Positions 33,571 to 46,000 of a stretch of 64,000 nucleotides of DNA are shown one piece after another (position 1 is the first letter of the stretch; each line of letters opens with the position of its first letter). Origin of the DNA: Haliotis asinina (Eukaryota; Mollusca; Gastropoda; Lepetellida; Haliotidae); the NCBI RefSeq assembly GCF_037392515.1, contig NC_090291.1, positions 41,843,001 through 41,907,000 of the forward strand. Direction: 5' to 3'. The translations under genes and the position numbers were made by a program. The notes under the pieces were generated by a model. That model had not been told where the DNA came from. It did not search any database and saw only the letters and a program-made list of their open reading frames with translations.

Positions 33571-34689
33571 TATCTTGCATTTTCTCCTGTATCTGCACAT
33601 GCCTACTAGTATTGAATCACAAGCACCCAATCCTATTGGTAAAAGTAACATGTTAAATATAGCCACAATGATTAGTGGTGAAAACTACCTCATTGTACTC
33701 AGGATATTGGAGCCCCAGTATGCTCTAGTTAAGACTGAAAAGATGCAGGACAAAGATATTGTCTACACAAGCTAAAGGAAGATCATACACACTGAAGATT
33801 ATGCACACTAGAGAACACACAAGACGCTGACACAAAATTGATAATTTCCATTTTGACAGACAAGGTTGCCTGGTTACAGAACATATGTTCACCTCGAGTG
33901 AAGTTTACGTGACACAGACTCTAATTCACTAAAAATAGAATGTAGGGCTGGGACTGGTAGGAAAAAAGAATCGAATACCTGAATGTACATACCCAAGTAT
34001 CCCGAAATGTAAGAAATACAGCATTTCAGCCAACTGAATATTCAATCATGATTTAACAGTGATTATTACAGAAAACTTAAAAGGGTGGCAGTAAGACATT
34101 GAAACGGATCTCAGGGTTTTTAGTTTACATATGTTTAACTAATACAGAAAGTAACATCGTTATTAATATTTATTGTAAAGCACAGAATTTTTTCTTCCTG
34201 TTGTTACTGTAAACTGACTACTCACTCACTCATGCACAGATAATTTACAGTTGTTTATAAAATCCTCCATTAATCAGACAAAACCAATGATATAAATGTG
34301 CATTACATCAATACTGAAAACGATAAATTATCATCTGCCCTTGTCATTACAGAGTTCTCTCCCTTTTCCTGGGTACTTGATTCCTAGAAAAAGGACTCAA
34401 TTTCAGCTGTGCCCGACCCAGATTCGAGTACCTGTCTCAGCCCTAATAGAATGGTAAATCAATAATGTTTAACTCCTGATAACAACTGCAGGTTAAAACT
34501 GCACAAGTTTGGTATGTTCCTGTGATGATTCTCTGATTCACAGTTGCTTCCCTTTCCTAACAAGGACTGACAAGAAGATATTTTTATTAAATATAACTAC
34601 TTTATGTCATTTCATGTTTTTATCCTTGTTCAAACGTAAAAACTACTTGGATCCACTGCAAGAAAAGGCAATTACTGTCTAATGTTTCA

Positions 34690-34935
34690 TTGTTGAATAT
34701 CATTGCAGAAAACAGACCCTGTGGTTTCCAAGGAAGTATTGCCAAACAACCTTTGGACGGAAAAGGAGTTCAAACATCTAACGGTGTATGTGAGGATGTA
34801 AAAGGGGACACATATACTGTTCATGTTGAAATGTTATTCAGAAACCAGTCTGTAAATGAAGTTGGTTTGAAAGCAACCAAACAAGTTGGCATAATTGACA
34901 ATTGTATTGTATTTTTAACTAAGTTTAAAAATTAA
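34690..34935 (+). other. Isolated 81-codon ORF, not recognised
   Basis: Open from MLNIIAENRPCGFQGS to FLTKFKN. It has no signal peptide, motif or splice partners. It may be chance or a fragment of an old element. Confidence 0.15.
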
Positions 34936-34946
34936 TACATGGAGAC

Positions 34947-35083
34947 TACTAAACTATGTCCCATGTAATACCATATTTGTGAAACAAGTGAATGGTTTGG
35001 TATATAACAAACGAAAGTGAGTTAGATACCGATACCATTCACGAGTTTCATAAATATGCTGTTGCACGGGACATAGTTTAGTA
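34947..35083. mobile_element. Hairpin MITE (about 137 bp)
   Basis: Arms tactaaactatgtcccatgt and (complement) acgggacatagtttagta, with the inner caagtgaatggtttggtat pairing with ataccattcacgag. Confidence 0.75.
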
Positions 35084-35399
35084 TTTTATTTGTTACTCAC
35101 CCAACATTAGCAAAATAATATCGAGCAAAGTACTTCTTTCCCAAGAATTCAGTGAGTGTGATGACACTCTGCTTTCTGCAAGTCAATCAAGCTCTAATAC
35201 TACTGTGACAGAGGTATATTATTGTGACGTCATAACTTTGACGTCATGCATACGGTATGACGCGATGGTATTACACAATGTAAAATTATTAAACAGTGAT
35301 ATCTTCAACGGATGAGTAATAGAAACCCTTACGAAAGGTATGACAGTAGCAGTACAGACAGCAGTACAATACGATATCAGTGATAACATAAAAATGACA

Positions 35400-35545
35400 G
35401 ACATAAAAATCATTACCCACTTCTACAATGAAGGTTGCAGAGCCTAAGTACCCAGGGTAGAATGATCCGAACATCTGCTGGTCTTCTGTTGGACTGTACA
35501 GTCCATTTGATGTAATAAATGCAACAAAAACAAATTTTGCACAGT
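35400..35545 (-). CDS. Weak candidate exon of an unrecognised membrane-type protein
   Basis: One minus-strand frame reads FVFVAFITSNGLYSP, then MFGSFYPGYLGSATFIVEV, and reaches GT dinucleotides near 35419-35423. It has a hydrophobic patch and a protein-like composition, but the acceptor is unclear. A GAA/GTGGGT donor in phase 0 would splice in frame to the candidate exon at 29244, which hints that they may belong together. Confidence 0.2.
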
Positions 35546-35627
35546 CACATGAAATTGAAAGACCAACTCTAACGATTTGTCTCAAAATTTTAGATAATCA
35601 AATAAAACAGTTGTTTAACAAACGAAC

Positions 35628-35830
35628 ATAATTTTGTTGTCATTTTTCTCTCTATTTTATGACGGGGGACTACTTGCTGGTAGAACACTCAGGTAATCAA
35701 CAAGAGTGTGTAGTAAAATTTCAATTTCACACATGATACTCGCACACCAAACTGTTCTACCAGCAAGTGCCCTCAACACCATCACCCCCTCTAGTCAAAA
35801 ATAGTAAAAATTGATAACAAAATAATGTGA
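35628..35830. mobile_element. TIR MITE
   Basis: Left segment gggactacttgctggtagaa and right segment ttctaccagcaagtgccctc pair. The arms extend outward through attttgttgtcatttttc and its complement gataacaaaat. Confidence 0.65.
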
Positions 35831-36144
35831 ATTGAGAGGAAAGAGTTACCTTCCATTATATACCTAGGACCAGAGTGCAGAAGTTTCTCCAACAATCTTG
35901 GTCAGAATATGGAAAGGCCCACAGAGTTATAGCACCTTGCAGTACCTTCCAGAACTGTGTCTAAATATATCACAAGTCTAAATATAGTACACTACTGCCA
36001 TGCCACAGACCCCTAGTGTACGATGTTACTAAACTGGTGCAGCGTTTCACACTGACTTACACTGCCACAATACAAAACCACTGTCTACCTATCTGCCTTA
36101 AGAGGGATCAGATCTATCGAAGTGTGAAAATAACAAACGAGTGA

Positions 36145-36345
36145 GTGAGTGAGTTTAGTTCTACGCTGCACTCAGCAGTATTCCTGCATTATGGCAGTGG
36201 TCTGTAAATAATCAAGTCTGGACCAGACAATCCAGTGATCAACAGCATGAGCATCGGCCTGCTTAAATGGGAACCGATGACCTGAGTCAACCACCCAATC
36301 CTCTTAGTTGCCTCTTACGACAAGCATCGTCACCTTTAATAACAA
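36145..36345 (+). repeat. SINE-like family A copy
   Basis: Forward copy: gagtgagtgagtttagttct, gtctggaccagacaatccag, atgagcatcggcctg, ttgcctcttacgacaagc. Confidence 0.75.
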
Positions 36346-37048
36346 AAGAAAACAAATAGGTAGATGATAGTTTATATAAAACAAGCTAAGACTTTAGAAC
36401 AGGTGAGCTATATGTTTCCAACCCTATTAAATCTCCTAGCCTGGACGTTTTGCGATTACTCCACACCAAAACATGGTTAATCTGAGTCTGACTAGCGTCT
36501 GAAGAAGCACTACTACAAGTGTCTTTGGTATCGATATCCACAATACTGCTATACACATGGTCGAATTTAAAGGTTTCTAATCACACCCAGGTAAAAACCA
36601 GGAGCTATGCCATCAATATGGTGATGGCAGCATATAATAAATCATTAGATTCACCTACAACCCACTCCATCGATACGATGACATATCAGCTACATCAGCC
36701 AAACTGCACTTCATGCACCAAGCCACAAGTGTAGATGAATGGGAACCGTTTGTAACCCAGAATCCCATAAGAGTGCACATTAGTAAATGTTTTCAAGATC
36801 CTGCTTCGGGATGAGTTATCAGTTCAGACTGTTTGTACATTGTTTTATGACCTACAATTGCAAAAAATCGGGAGTCATATTTTTCATACAATGCATAATA
36901 TTACTGTCATGGTGATGTGACGTCATGAACAATGCCATGACGTCACAGTTCTTCTGTGATGTTGCATTCTACTTGCAGTGACGGCAGGTAGTCAGCCCAT
37001 GTTTGAAAGTAGATTTGGGTATATATTCTCTGATATTTGACGATTCGG

Positions 37049-37220
37049 TAATAAATAGAATATCATATTTGCGCTCATGTCATACTATGTGTACGACACT
37101 TGTGACTAAATATCGGTATATCTCTCACTCTCGCTCAGGAAATACCAACATTTAGGCTCGTGTCGTAAACATAGTATGACATGGGCACTGATATAATATC
37201 CTGTATTTATAATACTGAAC
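37049..37220. mobile_element. Hairpin MITE
   Basis: Left arm gcgctcatgtcatactatgt..acgacac..taaatat pairs with right arm ttta..gtgtcgtaaacatagtatga..catgggc. No coding content. Confidence 0.7.
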
Positions 37221-37384
37221 TGAAGCAAATATATACATTCAGGCAATAAGGACTGAATGTTGAACCAGCTGAACGTTTCATTCCCAAACTGCCAACCATG
37301 GGCACAGTAATTACTTGAAATCAAATAACAGCAACTATAATGTCGACCTGCCATAGTCCTGTTCAGGTTAAAAATACAGAAGAC

Positions 37385-37545
37385 AGAGTGAGTTTCGGTT
37401 TCCGCCGCTTTTAGCAATTTCCATCAAAATCACGCCATGGAAAACCAGACATGGGTTTCACACATTGTACCCATGTAAGGTATCGAACTGGCTCTTTGGG
37501 ATGACAAACAAGCACTCTAACCACTAGGCTAACCAACTGCCACAA
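37385..37545 (-). repeat. tRNA-headed SINE family B copy
   Basis: Reverse copy: ccgccgcttttagcaatttc, catgggtttcacacattgta, ggtatcgaactgg, actctaaccactaggct. Confidence 0.72.
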
Positions 37546-38437
37546 CAGGAAAGATCATGATCAGATCACGTTCAGTCATTGAAATATAACAGCTTTCCTT
37601 TCACACCATAGCATTTTTTATCAAATAAATTCACACTGAATGTAAATAATATGTCACACACATTTCTACATTCTGTCTCTCAATTGGTCCGGTTAACTTA
37701 TCTGGTCTCATATGCAGTCTGTATTTTTTTTTTTCACCTCTTTGAATATTTGCTCCTATTGATCATACCAACATACATTCACACTAAAAGTACTGATTTT
37801 GGAATCAATGGACAACATCACCACAACCAGAATTTATGTAATCTATATCACCATTATCTCCTGTCATCAGACAAAGTCTACATCTCATTCAATTATTCTT
37901 ATGTATGTCCGTTCTTCCACAATCCATCGAAGCAAAGAGTCTGTCTGCTTGTCTGAATCCACTTTCACCAAATTCTCTAGATTAACAAAGACTGGACCAG
38001 ACCAGACAAAACTGGTTGCTGCAAATCAAATCCAACCTGGTCCCATTTTCTACAAATCCGTTCTTACATAGTCCTTACGTAATCTGTCAGGGAGTTCTGA
38101 ATGTTATATGAACATTCTTGACTGAGTGAAATAACACAACACAAAGCTGCTGAAGATAAAAGCATTAGCAATTCCAGTTTGAAACGTTTCTTGTAAAAGG
38201 AGACAGTTTCGCTGTGATACAAGTATCTAAGTAGAACCAAAACTTGACCACACTATATTCCAAAGTTGGTGGTATGTTTTGATGACTTACTGAATAGTTT
38301 AAGCTTTTCATGACTGAGATAGAGAGAGATTATAAATGCATTATGAGAATCCAGTCAGAACAGCTTCAGACTTGCTATAACCAGTTGTCAGCTAGTCACC
38401 CTGGTGCAACACCACTCAAGGATTAGTAAGTCTACAA

Positions 38438-38625
38438 TGAATAACTAATGCCATTTAGAAAGTGGTCAAATGTAGCACATGCTATTTCTGGGATTATACT
38501 ATCTCAGTAAAGTATAGATTCTTATACTTTTGTCATGTTGATTCCCATCCGGGATTCAAACCCACACTCTCAGAATCAGGAAACTAAATTGCTAGCACAC
38601 AAAGTCAATTGTCTAACCCAAATAT
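38438..38625. repeat. Dispersed repeat, relative of the 2450 repeat
   Basis: Shares gtggtcaaatgtagcac, gggattatact, agtaaagta and acttttgtc with 2450-2625. Confidence 0.5.
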
Positions 38626-39809
38626 AAATTGAACATGTGCAGGGAATGTGTGGTACACTATTCAGGCAGACTATACTCAGAGTGATACAAGAAATGACTA
38701 TTCAGAAACAAGTATTTTAAAGCAAGAGGACATACCATTCAATAATTCAAATAGCAAATAAAATGGAATGGAAATAACAATAGTAAAGAACTGCCAAATG
38801 TAAATGTGCATACAAACTACTTTCACCTCTAGCTATAAATATACTAGTAGCTGAAAATAAGAATAATATTAAGTATATATTGAATTTCAGCATTATGTTA
38901 AAGAAAAATGTCACAGCACCATAAACAGTCCATAGGAGTGCTCCCCTTTTGAACATTTGTGAACCTTTCATTAAAATTGTCAAACTAACATGGGACAGAC
39001 AGTGAAAACTTTTAGTTTGGACCCTTTGTGTATAATCTAGTATCATTTTAGTTGATTTGGTCCTCTCTACTTTAGTTTGCTAGTTCTTCAATCACACATA
39101 TCAATATTTCAACTATGTGATGGGAGTCAGTAGATAATCTAGTTTGAACCAGATAATCCTGTGATTGACAAAATAAGCATCCATCTATCCAGACGGAACA
39201 TGCATCAATGTTAGTTAGCGATAAAATACTGCACAAATCCTTATCAATTACTCAGGCCAAAAATTTCGTCAACTAAAGTCAGTGACATGATTTATGAAAA
39301 GTTTCCATCCATATTTGTATCATTCATTTCACATACTGTATTTATCAAAACCATTCCAGACTGATCATAATCTAGCACATTACCTTTAAAATTATGATTT
39401 ATATTTTAGTCAGAGCATCGACTTTTGTTTTCCTGTGCTGTGTGAGAACAAACATAAATTAATGCAAATGTACTCTCAAATTATGACCCCTAACAGTTTG
39501 AAAGTACCTTATTTTATCTAATAAAGTATAGCAACACTTATTTTTTCTCACTGAGTGGCTGTGATTTTGACCAGAGTCAAAAAAGTGTATGAGATTTTTC
39601 TTCAGCCCTACTAAAGACCACATACTGGCCCCCTCAGTATCCTATCACTAAAAATCACTCAATTTAATAATTTATTTGAGAATACTGGGCCATTCCACTT
39701 GCACCATTCTGTTACATTACACGACCCTTATACTTCTTGGACTGTTGGGGTTCTTTAACCCCAATCTTATACATCAAGGAAGTCACTATATGGTGTCTGC
39801 CTTTGTCAG
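38626..39809. other. No gene seen; TCAIM downstream flank
   Basis: AT-rich sequence with a decayed family A fragment at about 39085-39190. A hydrophobic ORF at 38747-39046 (minus) lacks homology and splice context. Confidence 0.35.
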
Positions 39810-40050
39810 TCATGAGCTATTTTTCCAGTCCCAAGGAATACAGATTTCTCCATCTTGCATGACGGAGTAGAAGTGTGACACTCGCAGACACAGCCCCTTC
39901 AGCGACAGGCCAAGTAGCCATGATTCATCAATCAGCTTCTGGCAACAGTCAACCATCTGCTGGGGATTCACGGACTCATCCTTGGAAAGGGCAGATAACT
40001 CTAGTTCAGCTTGGCACAAATCTACTACTTCCTGTTCCTGTCGCAGACAA
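39810..40050 (-). CDS. TCAIM: TCAIM exon 9 and stop
   Basis: Encodes MVDCCQKLIDES and LCLRVSHFYSVMQDGEICIP, ending WDWKNSS and TGA, nearly identical to the human C-terminus. Acceptor catattttccag. Confidence 0.95.
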
Positions 40051-43000
40051 CTGGAAAATATGAAGAGTGTCAGTAACTCACCTGTTTATAATCCAGTGAC
40101 GTTAGTATGCACTGTACCAATTTAAGACACAGATACAATGTTATTTACAATAATTTTTATATATCAAACTCAGGGTATCAACCACAAGGACCAACAGTAC
40201 TGTTGTTGAAAGGTCACTGTCAGCATAGGTACTACCGATATGTACTGTACCCCAGGTATATATTTCTGTATCTCCATACACAGAAACCAAACACAAAGTC
40301 AAAATACAGAAATATACCCCAAACCCTAAACAGGGAATGACTCCTTATTCCTCAACCCCAAAACAAACCGTTTCCATTAACTGAAAGCAGTGGTCTTGTT
40401 CACATGAGAGATTCATACATACTCTTTCTTATATAATGCAATCAAATGAATCTTTGATATCCATAAAGTTTGTCTATCCAGCAGTATGAGAGGTTTAATC
40501 TTGAAACCTTAAAGCAGAATGGACTCATCCTTGGGTATCTTTCTGTGTTCTTATTTTGGCCAGGATATGTTTCATACACGGAAAATTAATTCAATTGCAA
40601 CCAATGATAAATCGCCTATCACCTGTCCAACCAGTCTGAAGCTTGATAAATCTTACTTTTCCATGTCAGTGAGGATCTTGTCTGCTTCCTGTTTGTGTTC
40701 AGCAATGTAGTCAATCAGGATGGAACCGGGGATGGATGCTGGAACCAGGAACTGACCAGTGGGGCACAGCGCCAAGGGACCAGACTCTCTACAATTTTAT
40801 ATTTTTACATGAGTATTAATATAATGCTATAGTCCATCCCACCTACAAGCATACTCAAAGTCAGTATTTGTCATATCAACCCAATGTGATGTCTTGGGAC
40901 AAAAGCCAATTACCAAACTGTCTACAACAGGTGAAACAAAGTCTGACATTTCATGCAGTGTACTAGTATTCTGATGATGCACATGTGATAAGACACTGTG
41001 GAACCATACACCCACACTTCCACCACCAGCTGCAGATGTGAGAAGACACTGTGGAACCATACACCCACACTTCCACCACCAGCTGCAGATGTGATAAGAC
41101 ACTGTGGAACCATACACCCACACTTCCACCACCAGCTGCAGATGTGAGAAGACACTATGGAACCATACACCTACACTTCCACCACCAGCTGCAGGTGTGA
41201 GAGGACACCGTGGAACCATACACCTACAATTCCACCATCAGCTGCAAATGTGAGAGGACATTGTAGAACCAGACACCTACACTTCCACCATCAGCTGTGA
41301 GAGGACACTGTGGAACCATACACCTACAATTCCACCACCAGCTGCAGGTGTGTGAAGACACCTTGGAACCATACACCTACAATTCCACCACCACCTGCAG
41401 ATGTGAGAGGACATTGTGGAACCATACACCTACACTTCCACCACCAGCTTCACTTGTGACACGATACTGTAAAACCAGACACAGACCCTTCAACCACCAA
41501 ATGCAGATGTAAGAGGACATTGTGGAACCATGCGCCTACACTTCCACCACCAGCTGCAGGTGTGAGAGGACATTGTAAAACCAGAAAACAGACCCTTAAA
41601 CCACCAACTGCAGATGTGACAGGACACTGTGGAACCTCACACCTACCCTTCAACCACCAAATGCAGATGTGAGAGGACACTGTGGAACCAGACACCTACA
41701 CTTCAACCACCAGCTGCAGATGTGACAGGACACTGTGGAACCTTACACCTACCCTTCAACCACCAAATGCAGATGTGAGAGGACACTGTGGAACCAGACA
41801 CCTACACTTCAACCACCAGCTGAAGATGTGACAGGACACTGTGGAACTAGACACCTATCCTTCAACCACCAGCTGAAGATGTGACAGGACACTGTGGAAC
41901 CTCACACCTACCCTTCAACCACCAGCTGCAGATGTGAGAGGACACTGTGGAACCAGACACCTACACTTCAACCACCAGCTGCAGATGTGACAGGACACTG
42001 TGGAACTAGACACCTATCCTTCAACCACCAGCTGAAGATGTGACAGGACACTGTGGAACCAGACACCTACCCTTAAACCACCAGCTGAAGCTGTGACAGA
42101 ACACTGTGGAATGAGACACCTACCCTTCAACCACCAGCTGCAGATGTGACAGGACACTGTGGAACTAGACACCTATCCTTCAACCACCAGCTGAAGATGT
42201 GACAGGACACTGTGGAACCAGACACCTACCCTTAAACCACCAGCTGAAGCTGTGACAGAACACTGTGGAATGAGACACCTACCCTTCAACCACCAGCTGC
42301 AGATGTGAGAGGTTCTCTTGCAATAGCTTCCTCCTAGCAGCATCCTGACACCGACGCAGGGAGTTAAGGAGCTTGTTGAGCAACAACTCATATTCTTCGG
42401 CCATCACTAGGTGATGTCTCCGTTTCCGGCGCACAATCTGGATGTTGTTCAGGAGCTGTGACAGCTTCTCCTCCATCAACGGCAACCTCTCCAACACTGC
42501 CTCATATGATCTCACTGACATCAACAGCTGCGTTAAAACAAGGAGGTGTTTGTAATATAAGTGATTGAGACACGACACATGATTTTGATGTTAAAAATAC
42601 TGCCAACAGTATTAGTATACTCCATTCTCTTCCCACAGAGCTTACTTGTCACATATTCCTAGGAACCTCTGTTCTAATACAATCCTTTCACGTGCAAGGG
42701 TTTCATGATTGGTTGCAATCAGATTTAGTTGTGCAATCAGCGACACTGTTTCAAAAGTGATCATCCATAAGGTCCCCATAATTTCTGAACGCTTCAGGAA
42801 AACTAGAACCTATTCTCCTGCTCGATGTTTCTTCTAGGCAGATCTCAGTTATGTAATGGTGGATGAACAGTATATCCATCACCCTCGTCGACACTAGACA
42901 AACTAGCCATTAAATGTCTTGTATGTCACATCAATACAACTCTCCAGCAGAGGAGGGTTATTTGTGGTCCCAATTTTGCTTGTATTAGTCAAGTTGGATC

Positions 43001-46000
43001 TACGTCGATGTTACACATTTTCTGATTGGATAGAAAGAATGGAAATAATTCATGTTGCAATTTTTGCTGCTGAGGAATTTTATGAGAACTGGGAAATATG
43101 GTGGTATTGAATAGAGGTTCGTAGGTAAGTATGACAAGTAACCTCTGTGGGAAAAGAATGAATATACTCATACCACTCATACTAGCATAATAAAACTATG
43201 GCTTCACAGACAAATAGAGACAAAAAGCTTTTGGACATATCTAAGATTTCATAAACAGCCATACACCACTGTGTCGAAGTTGAAATAATCTTGTAAGTGA
43301 GTCTTATGCTGCATTCTGTAATATTGCAGTAATTTCAGTAGTCTATAAATGATAGAGTCAGGACTAGACAATCCTGTGATCAACAGCATGACCATCGATC
43401 TATGCAGTCAGGATACAATGACATGTGTCAACCAACTGAACATGTCTGACAAACCGATCCCCTTAGTCACCTCTTACAACAAGCATGGGTTACTGAAGAT
43501 CAGTTCTAAGGGACCTAAGTAAATACTTCAAGTTATCAGAGATTTGACACAAAGAGATGACTTAAGAGAGATATGCAAGGACTGAGCCTTTACTTCAAGA
43601 CAAATACAAGTTTTAAACATCAGTGTTTGAGTGTATTTTCTAATGGATATTCTGTCAAAGTCTAACCGTCATCCAGTAGGTGGGGACGTCCTCACTGCTG
43701 AGGACAATCTCTCCATGGACTGATACGCCAGTGCTGTTACTGAACACTAGAGAACGCCCTGTACAACACAACATAGCATTTAGAAACTGTACAAGAATAA
43801 AAATATACAAGTGAAATATAAATCTTAATTCACATGCCAAAGGTAATCAATTGTTCATTTGTCTTTTATGCCTCAGTCAGCAATATTCCAGCAATATGGC
43901 AATGGTCTGTAAATAATCAAACCAGACAATCCAGTGATTAACAGCATGAGCATTGATCAACACAAATGGGATGTGATGACATGTGTCAGCCAAGTCAGCG
44001 GCAAGACTGGTTTGACATTTAGCACTAGGCATAACATTCAAATACTTTACTGAAGATCACAAAAGCAAATTATCAGTTTCTTCTTATTTCTGTGCTATTT
44101 CAGCACACGTGTGACCAGTCATGTGACCTTGTAGTGAAAGGGGTCTCTACTAGTGGTGTAACAATTCAACGATAGCATCACTACTTACATCATCAACTAT
44201 GCAATACAAGTGTATCAATACAAAACATATTTAGGCAATACATCAGGATATTTATTTCAGTAGGGTCCATGATACATCAATGTATTGCCACAAGAGATGA
44301 TATATCCCAATACAAATAATACTACTAAAAGATGTAAGGAACATTGCATTAGTAATAGGAAAGAAGTCTCTTTGAAAATCTCTGAATTTGAAAGACAAAT
44401 TAAACCGTAAAGGAATTTGTTTGACTGAACAAAGGAGTTAGTGTATAAATGAAAGAGTGAACATTTTACAAACTGTGTGAAGTAAACAATACTTGTCTTG
44501 TAACTGAAATATGTTTTTGTTGTTTGACAAATAACACTATTAACAACTATAAACGATGTCTTATCTTTGTTAAAAAAGAGAACAAAGAGAACACAATTTA
44601 GAAAGCAGACTTAAGATCATTTTTCAATCATTCAGAATTCCGATATGAATAATATTAAGTTGTTTGTGAAAACACAAATTCCCAAAGGAAACTTCACTTT
44701 CAAATTTATATATATTAGATCAAGGTATACTGAATATTTTTTACTGCTCTTTCTTAAGAAAAAAATGCTGAAACTCTAGTGTGAGTGAGTGAGTGAGTTT
44801 AGTTTTACGCCGCACTCAGCAATATTCCAGCTATATGGCGGCGGTCTGTAAATAATCGAGTCTGGACCAGACAATCCAGTGATCAACAACATGAGCATCG
44901 ATCTGCGCAATTGGGAACCGATGACACGCGTCAACCAAGTCAGCGAGCCTGACCACCCGATCCCGTTAGTCGCCTCTTACGACAAGCTGAGTCGCCTTTT
45001 ATGGCAAGCATGGGTTGCTGAAGGCCTATTCTACCCCGGGACCTTCACGGGTCGCTGAAACTCTATCAGGTCAACAGCTGTTTAAGTGTGTGTGAATATA
45101 ACACAAGTTCTGCTGGTTAACAGATAGATATATAGAGCATATTCAGTGCCTTGAGCATGCACTAGTGCGTGGATATGTGCGCTATATAAATATCCTATAT
45201 CTATCTGTCTAACAGATAAACGTTCAGTCATTTTTTCTATCATATCTGTTTTGTTATTAGAAATTGTAGATTATCATGATATGTATTATATCGCCAGTAT
45301 TGTATCATGATGATAATCGTCTAGCAGGTTCATTGCAAATCCTTTCATGATATATCATCTTGCCTCATGAAACTAAAAACAGGATATACTGACTTGCTAA
45401 TATATTATAGAATTGTTATTTGAAATTCAAATAAATTTTTGAAAATATATTTATTTTTTTGTGACTGGTCACAAATGACAGAAGTTTAACTGAAGTACTG
45501 ACCTTTGAGAATACCCCCAACTCTCTCTGGGTGTTCAGTGTAGAGTCTGTAGAAACTTTTGACGCATCCCCTAAAATGGCTGAATCCCCACACACTCTCC
45601 CAGCGGATGTTGGACAGCCCTATGGAGCCCTGGAGAGCGCTGCAGATCCTGTTAATGTCCTCCTTTGTGGACTGACTAGAATCCAGGAAACTGCGAGATC
45701 TCTCTATGTTTTTCAACAGCCATGACCTGAAATAGTGAGCATGTTGACAGTTCACATTCTCTAGACTTATAAACTCTTCAAGGTATGTTTTTTTCCGTAT
45801 GGCTAACTTATTTCAGGATTGAAAATTAACATTTTTATCACTTTCACTAATTTAGCGCCACACCATGTCAACAGACAAAACAACACCATTACTGGAACAA
45901 TATGCTACCAAGCATTGCAATGTTGTCCTTTGGCCCTTTGGACCTGTTCCCATTAGAAAGTGATAAAAAATATGTCTTAAGGCCATTACTAACACAGGTA

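Noticed and set aside
38747-39046. Hydrophobic 99-codon minus-strand ORF
   Set aside because: AT-rich DNA gives Phe/Ile/Leu-rich translations; no start context, partners or similarity.
40827-41219. 130-codon minus-strand ORF with Trp-rich repeats
   Set aside because: It lies in the minisatellite; since 53 is not a multiple of 3 it cycles frames, and it has no homology.
40979-42310. Direct repeats resembling a CRISPR array
   Set aside because: Units are contiguous without unique spacers, in a eukaryotic intron, and derive from the adjacent exon.
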